64,000 bases of DNA from Bacteroidota bacterium (GTDB lineage: Bacteria; Bacteroidota; Bacteroidia; Chitinophagales; Chitinophagaceae). Of the stretch, positions 15,598 to 24,824 are shown piece by piece (position 1 is the stretch's first letter; each line of letters starts with the position of its first letter). A program made the translations under genes and the position numbers. The notes below the pieces were generated by a model, which was not told the origin of the DNA, searched no databases, and saw only the letters and a list, made by a program, of their open reading frames with translations. The DNA lies in NCBI GenBank assembly GCA_030706685.1, contig JAUZOA010000020.1:1-64000 (forward strand). Direction: 5' to 3'.

Positions 15598-16725
15598 ATG
15601 ACGATTGCTGTATTGGGGGCCGGGATGGTGGGCAGGGCTATTGCGCTGGACCTTGCCAAAGAATATAATGTAACTTCTTTCGACCTTGACGCCACAAACC
15701 TCGAAACATTAAAGAATAGCAATCCAGCGATACAAACAGCAGCTGCTGATCTTTCACAGTTTGAAGAATACGGCAACTGGTTAACTCCTTTCGATATTGT
15801 CGTCACTGCTGTTCCGGGTTTTATGGGTTATAAAACACTGGAAGCTGTTATTACTGCCGGGAAAAATGTGGTGGACATTTCCTTTTTTCCCGAAGATGCA
15901 TTGCAATTAAATAAGCTGGCTAAAGAAAAAAACGTAACAGCTATTACCGATTGCGGAATTGCTCCCGGTATCAGCAATTTTATTCTTGGCCGATGCAACG
16001 AGGAAATGAAAATAACATCCTTTGAGTGTTATGTGGGCGGGTTACCCAAAGAAAGAAAACCCCCATTTCAATACAAGGCGCCTTTCTCGCCGGTGGATGT
16101 GATCCAGGAATATATTCGTCCTGCACGGTTGGTAGAAAATGGAAAAGTTATTATTAAACCTGCATTAAGCGACAGGGAAATACTTTATTTTGAGGGACCG
16201 GGTGAACTGGAAGCATTCAATACAGATGGCCTTCGTTCACTGATCTATACGATGGGGCATATCCCGGATATGAAAGAAAAGACATTGCGTTACCCTGGTC
16301 ATATAGACCTGGTCATCGCATTAAAACAGGCGGGATTTTTTGGGATAAGCCCGGTTCATATCCGGGACACTGATATTTCTCCGCTGGAATTCACATCGAA
16401 GTTGCTCGTAAACGAATGGAAACTAGGAGAGGAAGAAGAAGAATTTACCGTCATGAAAGTAATAGTAAGGGGAAAAGATAAAACGATAGAATATAATTTA
16501 CTTGACCGTTATGATGCAGCCACCAAAACCTCTTCCATGGCCAGGACAACCGGTTATACTTGCACGGCGGCGGTCAATCTTATCGCAAAGAATTTATTTA
16601 ATGAAAAAGGAATTTTCCCACCGGAACTGATCGGTAAACACAAGCAATGTTTTGACTTTGTGATGAATTATTTGAAAGAAAGAAATGTAAATTGGGAAAC
16701 GCTAATGATCACTAATGATTGCTAA
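15598..16725 (+). CDS. Saccharopine dehydrogenase-like NAD(P) oxidoreductase
   Basis: The 375-residue protein begins with a Rossmann motif (IAVLGAGMVGRAIALDL) and has the saccharopine/lysine-6-dehydrogenase layout: DIVVTAVPGFMGYKTLEAVITAGKNVVDISFFPED, then DCGIAPGISNFILG and a C-terminal catalytic domain with EAFNTDGLRSLIYT and YPGHIDLV. Such enzymes act on amino acids through imine chemistry. It ends the rightward purine operon, 50 bases after the aldolase-like gene. A role with glyoxylate or a glyoxylate-derived amino acid is conceivable, but no substrate can be assigned from sequence. Confidence 0.8.
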   Translation: MTIAVLGAGMVGRAIALDLAKEYNVTSFDLDATNLETLKNSNPAIQTAAADLSQFEEYGNWLTPFDIVVTAVPGFMGYKTLEAVITAGKNVVDISFFPEDALQLNKLAKEKNVTAITDCGIAPGISNFILGRCNEEMKITSFECYVGGLPKERKPPFQYKAPFSPVDVIQEYIRPARLVENGKVIIKPALSDREILYFEGPGELEAFNTDGLRSLIYTMGHIPDMKEKTLRYPGHIDLVIALKQAGFFGISPVHIRDTDISPLEFTSKLLVNEWKLGEEEEEFTVMKVIVRGKDKTIEYNLLDRYDAATKTSSMARTTGYTCTAAVNLIAKNLFNEKGIFPPELIGKHKQCFDFVMNYLKERNVNWETLMITNDC

Positions 16726-16835
16726 TTGATGCTAATGAAAAATAATCAACACCAAAAAGAAAAATAGCCCCTGGAGACTGTTTACATTATTATAGGATTA
16801 GCGCTAATTTGTTTTCGTTAGCGTCAATTAGTGAT
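16708..16835. repeat. Inverted repeat between convergent genes (CTAATTAGCG family)
   Basis: Arm 16708-16741, which has a 10-base insertion, and arm 16812-16835 pair over 24 bases with two mismatches. The left arm covers the last codons of the saccharopine-dehydrogenase-like gene and the right arm ends 4 bases before the nfu stop. It could serve as a shared mRNA 3' hairpin for both convergent units. The wording (CACTAATTGACGCTAA) suggests a dispersed repeat. Confidence 0.7.
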
Positions 16836-16838
16836 TGT

Positions 16839-17435
16839 TTATTCCGCTTCCGCCACTACTTCTTTCACCTCCGGTATCATTCTTTTCATCATTCCTTCAA
16901 TACCGGCTTTTAATGTGATCATAGAAGAAGGACACCCGCTGCAGCTTCCCTGCAGCATCAGGTTAACAACTCCGTCATCATAGCTTCTGAATTGTATCGC
17001 TCCGCCATCCATTTCCACGGCAGGCTTTACATAATTTTCCAGTAATTCTTTAATTCTTTTTACTACATCGTCATCATCGGCTGATACTTCGTTGCTGCTT
17101 TCCTTTTTGATAGTCACTATTTCATCTTCATTGATTACCGCTTTGCCTTCTTCAAGATATTCTTTTAAAAACTGGCGAATGGGGGGGATTACATCATTCC
17201 AGGAGGTTTCCGCTGTTTTTGTCAGGGTAACAAAATTGCTGGCAATAAATACAGCTTTTATGAAAGGAAAGCCGAATAATTCAATGGCCAATGGGGAAGG
17301 TTTTGCACTCTCCGCATCAGGAAAATCAATGCTCTTACCCGGGTATAAAAGCTTGTTAGCCACGAACTTCATGGTCTCCGGGTTGGGAGTCATTTCGGTA
17401 TAAATGCTGATAATTGGGTTTCCTGTTTTGATCAT
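16839..17435 (-). CDS. nfu: Nfu-type Fe-S cluster scaffold/carrier
   Basis: The 198-residue protein has an N-terminal Nfu_N domain (about 10-95; YTEMTPNPETMKFVANKLL) and a C-terminal NifU-like domain with the cluster-binding CSGC at 165-168 (MLQGSCSGCPSSMITLKAGIEGMM). Nfu proteins carry 4Fe-4S clusters to client apoproteins in the cytoplasm. The VDPAVEMDGG-type segment (here VKPAVEMDGGAIQF) is typical. It is transcribed leftward, probably alone, and converges on the purine operon. Confidence 0.94.
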   Translation of the reverse strand: MIKTGNPIISIYTEMTPNPETMKFVANKLLYPGKSIDFPDAESAKPSPLAIELFGFPFIKAVFIASNFVTLTKTAETSWNDVIPPIRQFLKEYLEEGKAVINEDEIVTIKKESSNEVSADDDDVVKRIKELLENYVKPAVEMDGGAIQFRSYDDGVVNLMLQGSCSGCPSSMITLKAGIEGMMKRMIPEVKEVVAEAE

Positions 17436-17519
17436 ATCTCACTATTTGAAGTGTAAAAATAACAATAAATCGGCAGGGTTGTTTAGAAAGTCGGGTCCAA
17501 AGCCCAGAAGCCGGAAAGG

Positions 17520-17579
17520 CCGGAAGTCAAAAAGACGTTTCTGTTTAAACGAATGGTCTTTCAGGCTTTTGATTTTCGG
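17520..17579. repeat. Imperfect palindrome centred on GTTTAAAC
   Basis: The region between the nfu start and the methyltransferase stop reads as an imperfect inverted repeat around GTTTAAAC at 17543-17550, with arms beginning CCGGAAGTCAAAAAGAC on the left and ending CTTTTGATTTTCGG on the right. It could act as a terminator-like hairpin for the leftward methyltransferase gene. The CCGGAAGTC wording recurs at 59631-59640. Confidence 0.5.
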
Positions 17580-17580
17580 T

Positions 17581-18303
17581 CTATTCTATGAATTTTCCCG
17601 TCTTTTTCAGGTAGCGGATAATAGCATAAATAAGAATCAAAACAGAAAGAATTATGATAAGCAGGGTGTTGCGGGAATGCTCATTATTGCCTGTCAGCTC
17701 AGGATAGTTGAATAATAAAATCAGGACAATGCCAGCCAGCCAGATAAACTGCGTAGAATGTTCTTTCAGTATCCATCTTTTCCAGTTGAATTCCATACTG
17801 CTGAAAGTTTTACCAATCCCCCGCAGGCGGGGAAACCAGCGATTGACTTTCCGGCAATACTCGTCATAGCCCGGCCCGAATTTACCACGCAAAAAACTTT
17901 CTTCTGCCAATACGATTGCCTGGTAAATGAATATGAAAATGGGAATGACAATTACAACATACACTAATGAATTAGCGAGAATACCAACGCCCAGCAGCAT
18001 GAGGATATTTCCGACATATAATGGATTCCGGCAATGATTAAAAATTCCTTCTGTCACCAGCCCTTCCGCGTAGGGTTTTCCTTCCATGCCTCCGCGAACA
18101 ATATAGGCCAATCCAATTGTTAAGCCGCGGATCAACTGTCCGAGGATAGTAGTGAATAAACCAATAGCGATCGGCCATATATAGTAATGTTCGCCGAACC
18201 GCTTTTTTGAAAATAAAGGCCAGGAAGGAATAAATAAGGCTGCGTAGAAAAGAATGAATATCCAATTCCTGTATTTAAAGAAAAAGTTACCGATTGCTAC
18301 CAT
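17581..18303 (-). CDS. Isoprenylcysteine carboxyl methyltransferase-like membrane protein
   Basis: The 240-residue protein has about five membrane helices and the ICMT/PEMT signature: GLVTEGIFNHCRNPLYVGNILMLLGVGI, followed by EESFLRGKFGPGYDEYCRKVNRWFPR, which form the SAM-binding site in the family. Bacterial members methylate small or lipidic substrates that are mostly unidentified. The ATG at 18303 gives a first segment (VAIGNFFFKYRNWIFILFY) consistent with a membrane start. It is followed downstream by nfu on the same strand. Confidence 0.82.
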   Translation of the reverse strand: MVAIGNFFFKYRNWIFILFYAALFIPSWPLFSKKRFGEHYYIWPIAIGLFTTILGQLIRGLTIGLAYIVRGGMEGKPYAEGLVTEGIFNHCRNPLYVGNILMLLGVGILANSLVYVVIVIPIFIFIYQAIVLAEESFLRGKFGPGYDEYCRKVNRWFPRLRGIGKTFSSMEFNWKRWILKEHSTQFIWLAGIVLILLFNYPELTGNNEHSRNTLLIIILSVLILIYAIIRYLKKTGKFIE

Positions 18304-18392
18304 TAGTTACTTTTAAAACAAAACAAATACGATAGGGAAGACGGAAAATAAATCCTTCAATTCCTTTACTCTTTTTCTCTTTAATCTCTTAG

Positions 18393-19121
18393 CTATTTTT
18401 TAGTGGCGATAAGACCCGCGAAATTATACCACTTAAAGAATACTTCGCAGTGGGCAAAACCACAATCGCGGAGCAAAGTAATATTCTCGCTGAGTTTATA
18501 AGGGACCAAAACATTTTCCAGGGCTTCCCGTTTTTGTGAGATCTCCATCTCGCTGTAATTATTACGGCGTTTGTAGTTGTAATAATAGTCAATAAAATCA
18601 CGGTTGAACAGGCTGTCTTCGGCCAATATCTTTTCTACAAGGATCAGGACGCCGCCGCTGTTCAGGCCATCGTAAATATTTTTCAGTAAGTGTTCCCTGT
18701 GGATAGGACGAACAAACTGCAGCGTAAGGCAAAGCACTACCACCCCTGCATTGGTGATCTTTACTCCTTTGTTGAGGTCTACGCAGCGCAATTCATAATC
18801 GCGGGAAAAACCGAGCTCCATCAATTTGGATTTGCATTTGTCCAGCATTTCCTGCGAATCGTCCATACCTATGAAACGGATGTTTTGATTTACCATAGTA
18901 TCCATTCCAATTATCGTGGTGCCGGTGGAGCAGCCAAGATCATATACATCAGCGCCTTCCCTGGCATGATCTGCCGCCAGTTCAGCCATCATCCGCTGAA
19001 TCTCACCATAGAAAGGAACAGAGCGATTTACCATATCATCGAATACCTTGGCGACGTTTTCGCCGAACTTAAAGTCGCTGGCCTTTTCTATCTCTTCTTT
19101 AAAAACTTCATCTTTGCCCAT
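18393..19121 (-). CDS. cmoA: Carboxy-SAM synthase (CmoA-like)
   Basis: The 242-residue methyltransferase-fold protein aligns by eye with E. coli CmoA: FGENVAKVFDDMVNRSVPFYGEIQRMM, VYDLGCSTGTT (SAM motif), VVLCLTLQFVRPIHREHLLKNIYDGLNSGGVLILVEK and NNYSEMEISQKREALENVL. CmoA makes carboxy-S-adenosylmethionine from SAM and prephenate for CmoB, which modifies wobble uridine in tRNA. No cmoB is adjacent. The ATG at 19121 matches the family N-terminus; the longer frame from 19154 adds an unrelated hydrophobic stretch. Confidence 0.9.
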   Translation of the reverse strand: MGKDEVFKEEIEKASDFKFGENVAKVFDDMVNRSVPFYGEIQRMMAELAADHAREGADVYDLGCSTGTTIIGMDTMVNQNIRFIGMDDSQEMLDKCKSKLMELGFSRDYELRCVDLNKGVKITNAGVVVLCLTLQFVRPIHREHLLKNIYDGLNSGGVLILVEKILAEDSLFNRDFIDYYYNYKRRNNYSEMEISQKREALENVLVPYKLSENITLLRDCGFAHCEVFFKWYNFAGLIATKK

Positions 19122-19195
19122 AAATAGATATAAAAAGTATACAAAGTAAAGCATTTTGTCTAAACCAATTGATGACTTCTCTCATAATAACAAGC

Positions 19196-19549
19196 ATGAA
19201 AAAGATATACCATCTTGGCAACTGCACTACTTCGCAGGCTATTATTAAAGAGACCCGGATAGATAAGAAAGGGTTTACTATGCAGGATATAAAATTTGAG
19301 AAAATTACGCCCGCTCAGCTGGATGAAATGAAAAAACTGGCCGGTAGTTATGAATCTCTTTTCAGTCGCCGGGCCCTGAAATACAAAGAGCTTGGACTAA
19401 AAGATAAGAAACTGGAGGAAAATGATTACCGCAATTTCATCCTGGAAGAATATACTTTTCTCAAAAGACCTGTTGTAGTTATTGACAATAAAATTTTTGT
19501 AGGAAGTGAAAAGAAAACGGTGGAGGCTTTAAAAAACGCCGTAAAATAA
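19196..19549 (+). CDS. ArsC/Spx-family thioredoxin-fold protein
   Basis: The 117-residue protein starts MKKIYHLGNCTTSQAI, with a single redox Cys in NCTTSQ. It has the ArsC/Spx-like helical insert and the cis-Pro segment FLKRPVVVIDNKIFVGSEKKTVEAL. True arsenate reductases show a CX5R-like anion site that is not clear here, so it may be a YffB/Spx-like redox protein. The ATG at 19196 fits the family start better than 19169. It is divergent from cmoA and its stop is 2 bases from the stop of the AspT-like gene. Confidence 0.85.
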   Translation: MKKIYHLGNCTTSQAIIKETRIDKKGFTMQDIKFEKITPAQLDEMKKLAGSYESLFSRRALKYKELGLKDKKLEENDYRNFILEEYTFLKRPVVVIDNKIFVGSEKKTVEALKNAVK

Positions 19550-19550
19550 A

Positions 19551-21221
19551 TTAAGCCAATAAAAGGATCAGCAGTTGCGCCGCGACAATGCGTAGAATCA
19601 TAGTAAGAGGATATACCGTGGCATAAGTAACCGACGGGATATCGCTGCCGGTAAGCTTCGTGGCAAATGCAAGGGCTGGTGGGTCGGTAGAGGCGCCTGC
19701 CAGCAGACCGCATACTTCAAAATAGGTTTTACGAAAATATTTTTTTGCGATAAACCCCACAAGGAGCAACGGGATCATCGTAATCGCTATTCCCATAACC
19801 ATCCATATCCAACCCTGCCCATTTTCAAAAGCGATTGATAAATTCTTACCGCTGCTTAATCCTACACTGGCTAAAAACAAGCTGATACCTAACTCACGTA
19901 TCATCAGGTTGGCACTGTTGGTCGTATAGTTATTCAGGTAAAATAAATTGCCAAAACGGCTAAGCAATAAAGCAATGATCAATGGTCCGCCCGCCATCCC
20001 GATTTTTACGGCAACCGGCATACCAGGGAAATGAATAGGGATGCTTCCGAGAATAACTCCCAATACAATGCCCATAAAGATCGGCGCAAGATCAGGGACT
20101 TCTAATTTTTTTAATGAATTACCCAATGCCTCAGTGACAAGTTTCACTCCTTCTTCCGTACCTACCACTTTTACGGTATCTCCAAGTTGCAGGAAAATAT
20201 CTCCATGAGGAACCAATTCAATTCCGGCGCGGCCCAGTCTTGTTAAAGTAAAATCATGCTGGTGTAGTTCGGCAATATCTCCCAATCTCTTGTGAGTAAC
20301 GGCAGTTCTGGTGACAATAATTTGTCTTGATATAAGCGGGCTTTCTTTTACGGTTTTTAAATTTTTAGTACTCGGCGGACCGATCAATAGTTTTAATTGT
20401 TCCATCTCCTGTTTGGTAGCTACCACCAGCAATACATCATTTTCAGCCAATACCAGGTCGGGTGTAGGCGTGATGATCTCGCCGTTATGATACATTCTCG
20501 ATACGACTACAGGCTTTTTTAATAAATTAAACAACTTGCGGAGCGGCTGACCGATTAATTGTTTATTTTCTAAGTTCAGGTGAACAGAGACGGGCCTGTT
20601 AGCACGCAGCACACTTAATTTACGGTGGAATTCCTGGTCTTTTTCAATCCTTACATGAAAGATCTTTTTCAGCAATAGCAAAGAGCCGATAATACCAAAC
20701 ACCCCTAATGGATAGGCGACCGCATAAGCCAGTGTGATGAGTGACCTGTCGGTGCCGGTAATATTCAGATCGCTGACGGCAGCCTGTGCTGCCCCGAGGC
20801 CGGGAGTATTGGTAACAGCGCCGCTCATAACACCAGTCATTACAGTAATGTGATTCCCGCTGAAATAATAAAGAATAACTGTAATGATCACCCCCGTGAC
20901 AACAATTGCGAGAGCAAGGATATTATTGGTTATCGCATTTTTTTTCAAGGATGCCCAGAAACCAGGACCCACCTGGAGCCCGATGGAGTAGACAAATAAG
21001 ATTAATCCGAATTCTTTTAAAAAATTCTCCGTGCTTTTCTCAATCTCTGTTCCCAGGTAAGAAAGGATCAGCCCGGCAAATAACACCCAGGTAATGCCTA
21101 ATGAAATACCGGCAATTTTAATACGGCCCATCCAGATACCAAAAGCGATCACCAGCCCATATATAATGACAGACTGTGCAAGGGATATCCCGGTAAACAG
21201 ACTATGGAACCAGCTAAACAT
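19551..21221 (-). CDS. AspT/YidE-YbjL-family transporter
   Basis: The 556-residue membrane protein has the duplicated layout of the aspartate:alanine exchanger family. An N-terminal set of about five helices (FGLILFVYSIGLQVGPGFWASL; MSGAVTNTPGLGAAQAA) and a C-terminal set (LGISLFLASVGLSSGKNL; AGASTDPPALAFAT) flank two cytoplasmic TrkA_C domains at about 210-290 and 295-375. TrkA_C domains bind regulatory ligands. The exported or imported substrate cannot be told; many relatives are of unknown specificity. Confidence 0.9.
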   Translation of the reverse strand: MFSWFHSLFTGISLAQSVIIYGLVIAFGIWMGRIKIAGISLGITWVLFAGLILSYLGTEIEKSTENFLKEFGLILFVYSIGLQVGPGFWASLKKNAITNNILALAIVVTGVIITVILYYFSGNHITVMTGVMSGAVTNTPGLGAAQAAVSDLNITGTDRSLITLAYAVAYPLGVFGIIGSLLLLKKIFHVRIEKDQEFHRKLSVLRANRPVSVHLNLENKQLIGQPLRKLFNLLKKPVVVSRMYHNGEIITPTPDLVLAENDVLLVVATKQEMEQLKLLIGPPSTKNLKTVKESPLISRQIIVTRTAVTHKRLGDIAELHQHDFTLTRLGRAGIELVPHGDIFLQLGDTVKVVGTEEGVKLVTEALGNSLKKLEVPDLAPIFMGIVLGVILGSIPIHFPGMPVAVKIGMAGGPLIIALLLSRFGNLFYLNNYTTNSANLMIRELGISLFLASVGLSSGKNLSIAFENGQGWIWMVMGIAITMIPLLLVGFIAKKYFRKTYFEVCGLLAGASTDPPALAFATKLTGSDIPSVTYATVYPLTMILRIVAAQLLILLLA

Positions 21222-21255
21222 AAACCGTATATAAACTTATAAGATACAATTTTGA

Positions 21256-21297
21256 AATAAACCGGCAGCAGAATAATACCTGCTGCCGTATTTATTA
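21256..21297 (-). terminator. Intrinsic terminator after pckG region
   Basis: A perfect 9-bp stem (21263-21271 CGGCAGCAG, 21280-21288 CTGCTGCCG) with an 8-base loop is extended by AATAAA/TTTATT flanks on both sides. It lies 27 bases beyond the pckG stop on the minus strand, followed there by a T-rich stretch. Confidence 0.8.
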
Positions 21298-21323
21298 TTT
21301 AAAAGGGCAGGCAATCGAAGAGG

Positions 21324-23183
21324 TCATTCTCTTTCGGGCTGTAATCCCCAGTGTTCGGGAGAACGCCACAAAGCAGATAAAAGCAATTCACGCATGCACA
21401 GAAATTCTTTGGGCAATTTATCATACATACGTTCAAACAATTCTTCATGAGATAATAATTCCCGCTTGCCGGGTTCACGATCTACGGTCATAATTTTAGC
21501 AAAATCTTCTTTGGTAAAATTTTCCATCCCGGACCAATCCATATCTTCATAACGGGGCATCCAGCCAATCGGGCTTTCAACAGAAGAAGCATTACCTCTT
21601 ATACGTTCTACGATCCATTTTAATACCCGGATGTTTTCTCCAAAGCCGGGCCATAAGAACTGACCATTTTCATCTTTGCGGAACCAGTTTACACCAAATA
21701 TGCGCGGCGCATTAGGCAGGTCACGGCCAAACTGGAGCCAATGATTGACGTAGTCACCGATATGATAACCTATAAACGGCAGCATCGCAAAAGGATCATG
21801 GCGTACTTTACCCGTCTCACCAAACGCGGCTGCAGTTGTTTCACTGCCCATGGTTGTGGCCAGGTAAACCCCAAAGCTCCAGTTGAAGGATTGGTATACT
21901 AACGGAATACCTGTGCTCCTTCTTCCTCCAAAAATGAATCCCGCAACCGGAACACCTTCGGGATTATCCCAGTCTTTATCAATAGCAGGGTTTTGACAAG
22001 CAGGCGCCGTAAACCTGGAATTAGGATGTGCAGCCGGTTTGCCACTTTTAGGATCCCATGGCTGGCCCTGCCAGTCAATCAATCCTTTTGGCGGTTCTTT
22101 TGTCAATCCTTCCCACCATACATCTTTATCATGCGTGAGGGCAACGTTGGTAAAGATGGTGTTGGCTTTGATGGTTTCCATCGCATTGGGATTAGTCTTA
22201 TAGTTGGTACCCGGGGCCACACCGAAATAACCGGTTTCAGGATTGATAGCGTAAAGGCTTCCATCTTCTTCTTTATGTATCCAGGCAATATCATCACCGA
22301 CAGTGGTTACTTTCCAGCCATCAAATTGTTTGGGTGGGATAAGCATCGAGAAATTTGTTTTACCGCAGGCGCTCGGGAATGCTGCCGCTACATACGTCTT
22401 TTGTTTATCAGGAGATTCAAGACCCATGATCAGCATGTGCTCGGCAAGCCAGCCCTCTTCTCTTCCGATAACCGATGCGATACGGAGTGCAAAACATTTT
22501 TTACCCATTAATGCATTGCCGCCGTAGCCGCTGCCATAAGAAATGATCAAACGTTCTTCAGGAAAATGAGATATATATTTTACATCAGGATTGCAGGGCC
22601 AGCTACTGTCTTCCAGGTTTCCTTCCAGGGGCGCGCCTACGGTATGCAAGCATCTTATATAACTCTTTCTTTGCAGGTAAGGCAATACTTCCTGTCCCAT
22701 ACGCGTCATGATGTGCATATTCACTACTACGTATTCGGAATCTGTTATCTCCACACCATACCGCGCATAACGTGAACCAAGCGGCCCCATACAAAAAGGA
22801 ATAACATACAGCGTACGCCCTTTCATGCTTCCGGTAAGCAGTCCCTGCAATTTCTTTTTCATTTTGCCGGGCTCCATCCAGTTGTTGGTGGGTCCCGCAT
22901 CTTCCTGGCGACGACTGCAGATAAACGTTCTGTCTTCAACTCTTGCCACATCGCTGGGATCGCTGAAGCAGGCAAAACTATTGGGACGCTTTTCAGGATT
23001 CAGCGCAATGAACGTACCCTTCTTTACAAGTTGCTGGCAAAGATTATCGTATTCTTCTTTTGAACCATCGCACCAGTGAATAGCATCAGCTTCACATAGT
23101 GCTGCAATTTGTTTTACCCAGGTTTCCAATTCAGAGCGGGCGGGAGCTACTTCTATGTCAAAAAAATCAGATTGGTGTAACAT
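21324..23183 (-). CDS. pckG: Phosphoenolpyruvate carboxykinase (GTP)
   Basis: The 619-residue enzyme has the GTP-class PEPCK hallmarks: the P-loop [15 protein letters not shown] near residue 271, the reactive-Cys region within it, [23 protein letters not shown] and [24 protein letters not shown]. Length is standard. It converts oxaloacetate and GTP to PEP for gluconeogenesis. With pyruvate phosphate dikinase at 35.1 kb, the organism can interconvert PEP by two routes. It is monocistronic, with a terminator just downstream. Confidence 0.97.
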   Translation of the reverse strand: MLHQSDFFDIEVAPARSELETWVKQIAALCEADAIHWCDGSKEEYDNLCQQLVKKGTFIALNPEKRPNSFACFSDPSDVARVEDRTFICSRRQEDAGPTNNWMEPGKMKKKLQGLLTGSMKGRTLYVIPFCMGPLGSRYARYGVEITDSEYVVVNMHIMTRMGQEVLPYLQRKSYIRCLHTVGAPLEGNLEDSSWPCNPDVKYISHFPEERLIISYGSGYGGNALMGKKCFALRIASVIGREEGWLAEHMLIMGLESPDKQKTYVAAAFPSACGKTNFSMLIPPKQFDGWKVTTVGDDIAWIHKEEDGSLYAINPETGYFGVAPGTNYKTNPNAMETIKANTIFTNVALTHDKDVWWEGLTKEPPKGLIDWQGQPWDPKSGKPAAHPNSRFTAPACQNPAIDKDWDNPEGVPVAGFIFGGRRSTGIPLVYQSFNWSFGVYLATTMGSETTAAAFGETGKVRHDPFAMLPFIGYHIGDYVNHWLQFGRDLPNAPRIFGVNWFRKDENGQFLWPGFGENIRVLKWIVERIRGNASSVESPIGWMPRYEDMDWSGMENFTKEDFAKIMTVDREPGKRELLSHEELFERMYDKLPKEFLCMRELLLSALWRSPEHWGLQPERE

Positions 23184-23416
23184 AATAGTATACTTTAAAA
23201 TTGAATGGAATTTATTACAATGGCAAGAGATCGTTTCGCAGCAGCTACAGATCGTACTGCCGCTTTGAAGTGTAAATATGGGAATTGTTTTCCCGGCAGC
23301 AACTGCCTCCAGTCATCAGGGTACATGATATTAGTTAGGGTGTTTACTTAGCCATATCAGGAATTGACTAAGCGGAAGTTATACGGGGAAGCGCGGGAAG
23401 AGGGCTAACTGATCTT

Positions 23417-24637
23417 TTATGTGGTAAGTATTTTTTTCTTGCCCAGGACTTGCCAGGCAATCAGTGTACTCAGTAACATACATATAGCGCCAAGCAGGAA
23501 GGAAACGCCCGGAAACTGAATAGGGGCGGTAGTGGTAAAATATTTAAAAAGATTATTCATGATAAGCGGCCCGATAATGGTTGTAAGGCTCATCAGGCTG
23601 GTCAAAGCTCCCTGGAGCTCACCCTGTTCATTGGGTGGAATATGTCCGGCGAGAGTAGATTGCAAGGCAGGTCCGGCAATACCTCCCAGGCAATAAGGGA
23701 CCAGGAAAGCAAACATCATCCAGCTTTGGCTGGCAAAAGCAAAAAGTATAAGTCCAATACTATACATAAATAACCCGAGATAAATACTCCGGTTATTTCC
23801 CAGTTTTGGATTTATCACTCTTATCAGTCCAACTTGTACAGCAGCGACAAGCAATCCTATCAATGCAAGGGAATAACCAATCATTTTATCGCTCCAGTGA
23901 AAACGAAACTTTGTAAAAAAATTCCAATTAGCCTGGACAGATTGCGCGGCGAGATATATCAGGAAGAAAGAAATAGCCAAACCGCTGATAGCAGGGGATC
24001 TTCTTAAGAAACGCAATGAACCAAATGGATTGGCCCTTTTCCAGTGAAAGGCCCGGCGGTTTTCCTTGCTCAATGATTCGGGCAAAACAAAAAAGCCATA
24101 TAATGTATTTAATAAACAAAGTATAGCCGCAGCAATGAATGGGGCGCGGATACCCCAACCGGCCAGCAACCCTCCAATGGCAGGTCCAATGATAAATCCA
24201 AGACCAAAAGCAGCGCCGATCATGCCAAAGTTCTTCGCCCTGTTTTCAGGAGTACTGATATCAGCAATATAAGCAGCAGCGGTTGTAAAACTTGCACCGG
24301 TAACACCCGCAATGATACGACCAATAAACAGCCATCCATAACTGGGCGCAAACGCGAGAAAAAGATAATCAACACCAAAACCAAGCAAGGAGCATAATAA
24401 AACAGGGCGACGTCCATATTTATCACTTAAGTTGCCAATGACAGGAGCAAATACAAACTGGGTAATAGCATAGGCAAATAATAGCCATGCTCCGTAAGCA
24501 CTGGCCTCGTTGACGGGTATATTTTTGAGCCTGGAAATCAGGTCCGGCATAACCGGTATGATCAACCCCCACCCCATTACATCAATGAGTAAGGTGACGA
24601 AAATAAATTTTATTGCAGCTTGCCTGGATGTTGCCAT
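23417..24637 (-). CDS. TetA-like MFS exporter
   Basis: The 406-residue protein has 12 predicted helices. It carries the MFS motif A region [14 protein letters not shown] between helices 2 and 3 and the antiporter-type motif in [20 protein letters not shown]. The start [18 protein letters not shown] is typical of the TCR/Tet branch of drug:proton antiporters. The substrate is unknown; chromosomal TetA-like proteins are common in Bacteroidota and do not by themselves show tetracycline resistance. No regulator of the TetR type is adjacent. Confidence 0.88.
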   Translation of the reverse strand: MATSRQAAIKFIFVTLLIDVMGWGLIIPVMPDLISRLKNIPVNEASAYGAWLLFAYAITQFVFAPVIGNLSDKYGRRPVLLCSLLGFGVDYLFLAFAPSYGWLFIGRIIAGVTGASFTTAAAYIADISTPENRAKNFGMIGAAFGLGFIIGPAIGGLLAGWGIRAPFIAAAILCLLNTLYGFFVLPESLSKENRRAFHWKRANPFGSLRFLRRSPAISGLAISFFLIYLAAQSVQANWNFFTKFRFHWSDKMIGYSLALIGLLVAAVQVGLIRVINPKLGNNRSIYLGLFMYSIGLILFAFASQSWMMFAFLVPYCLGGIAGPALQSTLAGHIPPNEQGELQGALTSLMSLTTIIGPLIMNNLFKYFTTTAPIQFPGVSFLLGAICMLLSTLIAWQVLGKKKILTT

Positions 24638-24735
24638 GATTCAATCTTCTTATACAAAATTGCCGGTTTTTTTGTATCAAGTCAGTATTAAATTAAAAAA
24701 ACAGGCATATTTTTAGCGTGCATTTATTAACATTA

Positions 24736-24772
24736 TTTGTGAGAATGTCTACTCCACAGCTTTTATCTTTGC
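24736..24772 (+). promoter_or_regulatory. Bacteroidota-type promoter for the OmpA-like lipoprotein
   Basis: A TATCTTTGC box at 24764-24772 matches the Bacteroidota -7 consensus TAnnTTTG. A TTTG lies upstream at 24736-24739, with slightly longer than usual spacing. The ATG follows 52 bases later. Confidence 0.5.
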
Positions 24773-24824
24773 GATCTGCCTGATAAGAACAATTGTACTT
24801 ATTTTTTAATTTAAATACAACTAT

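Noticed and set aside
23417-24637. Acquired tetracycline-resistance gene
   Set aside because: Tet-like MFS fold only; no TetR, no mobile context and no composition shift, so drug resistance is not supported.
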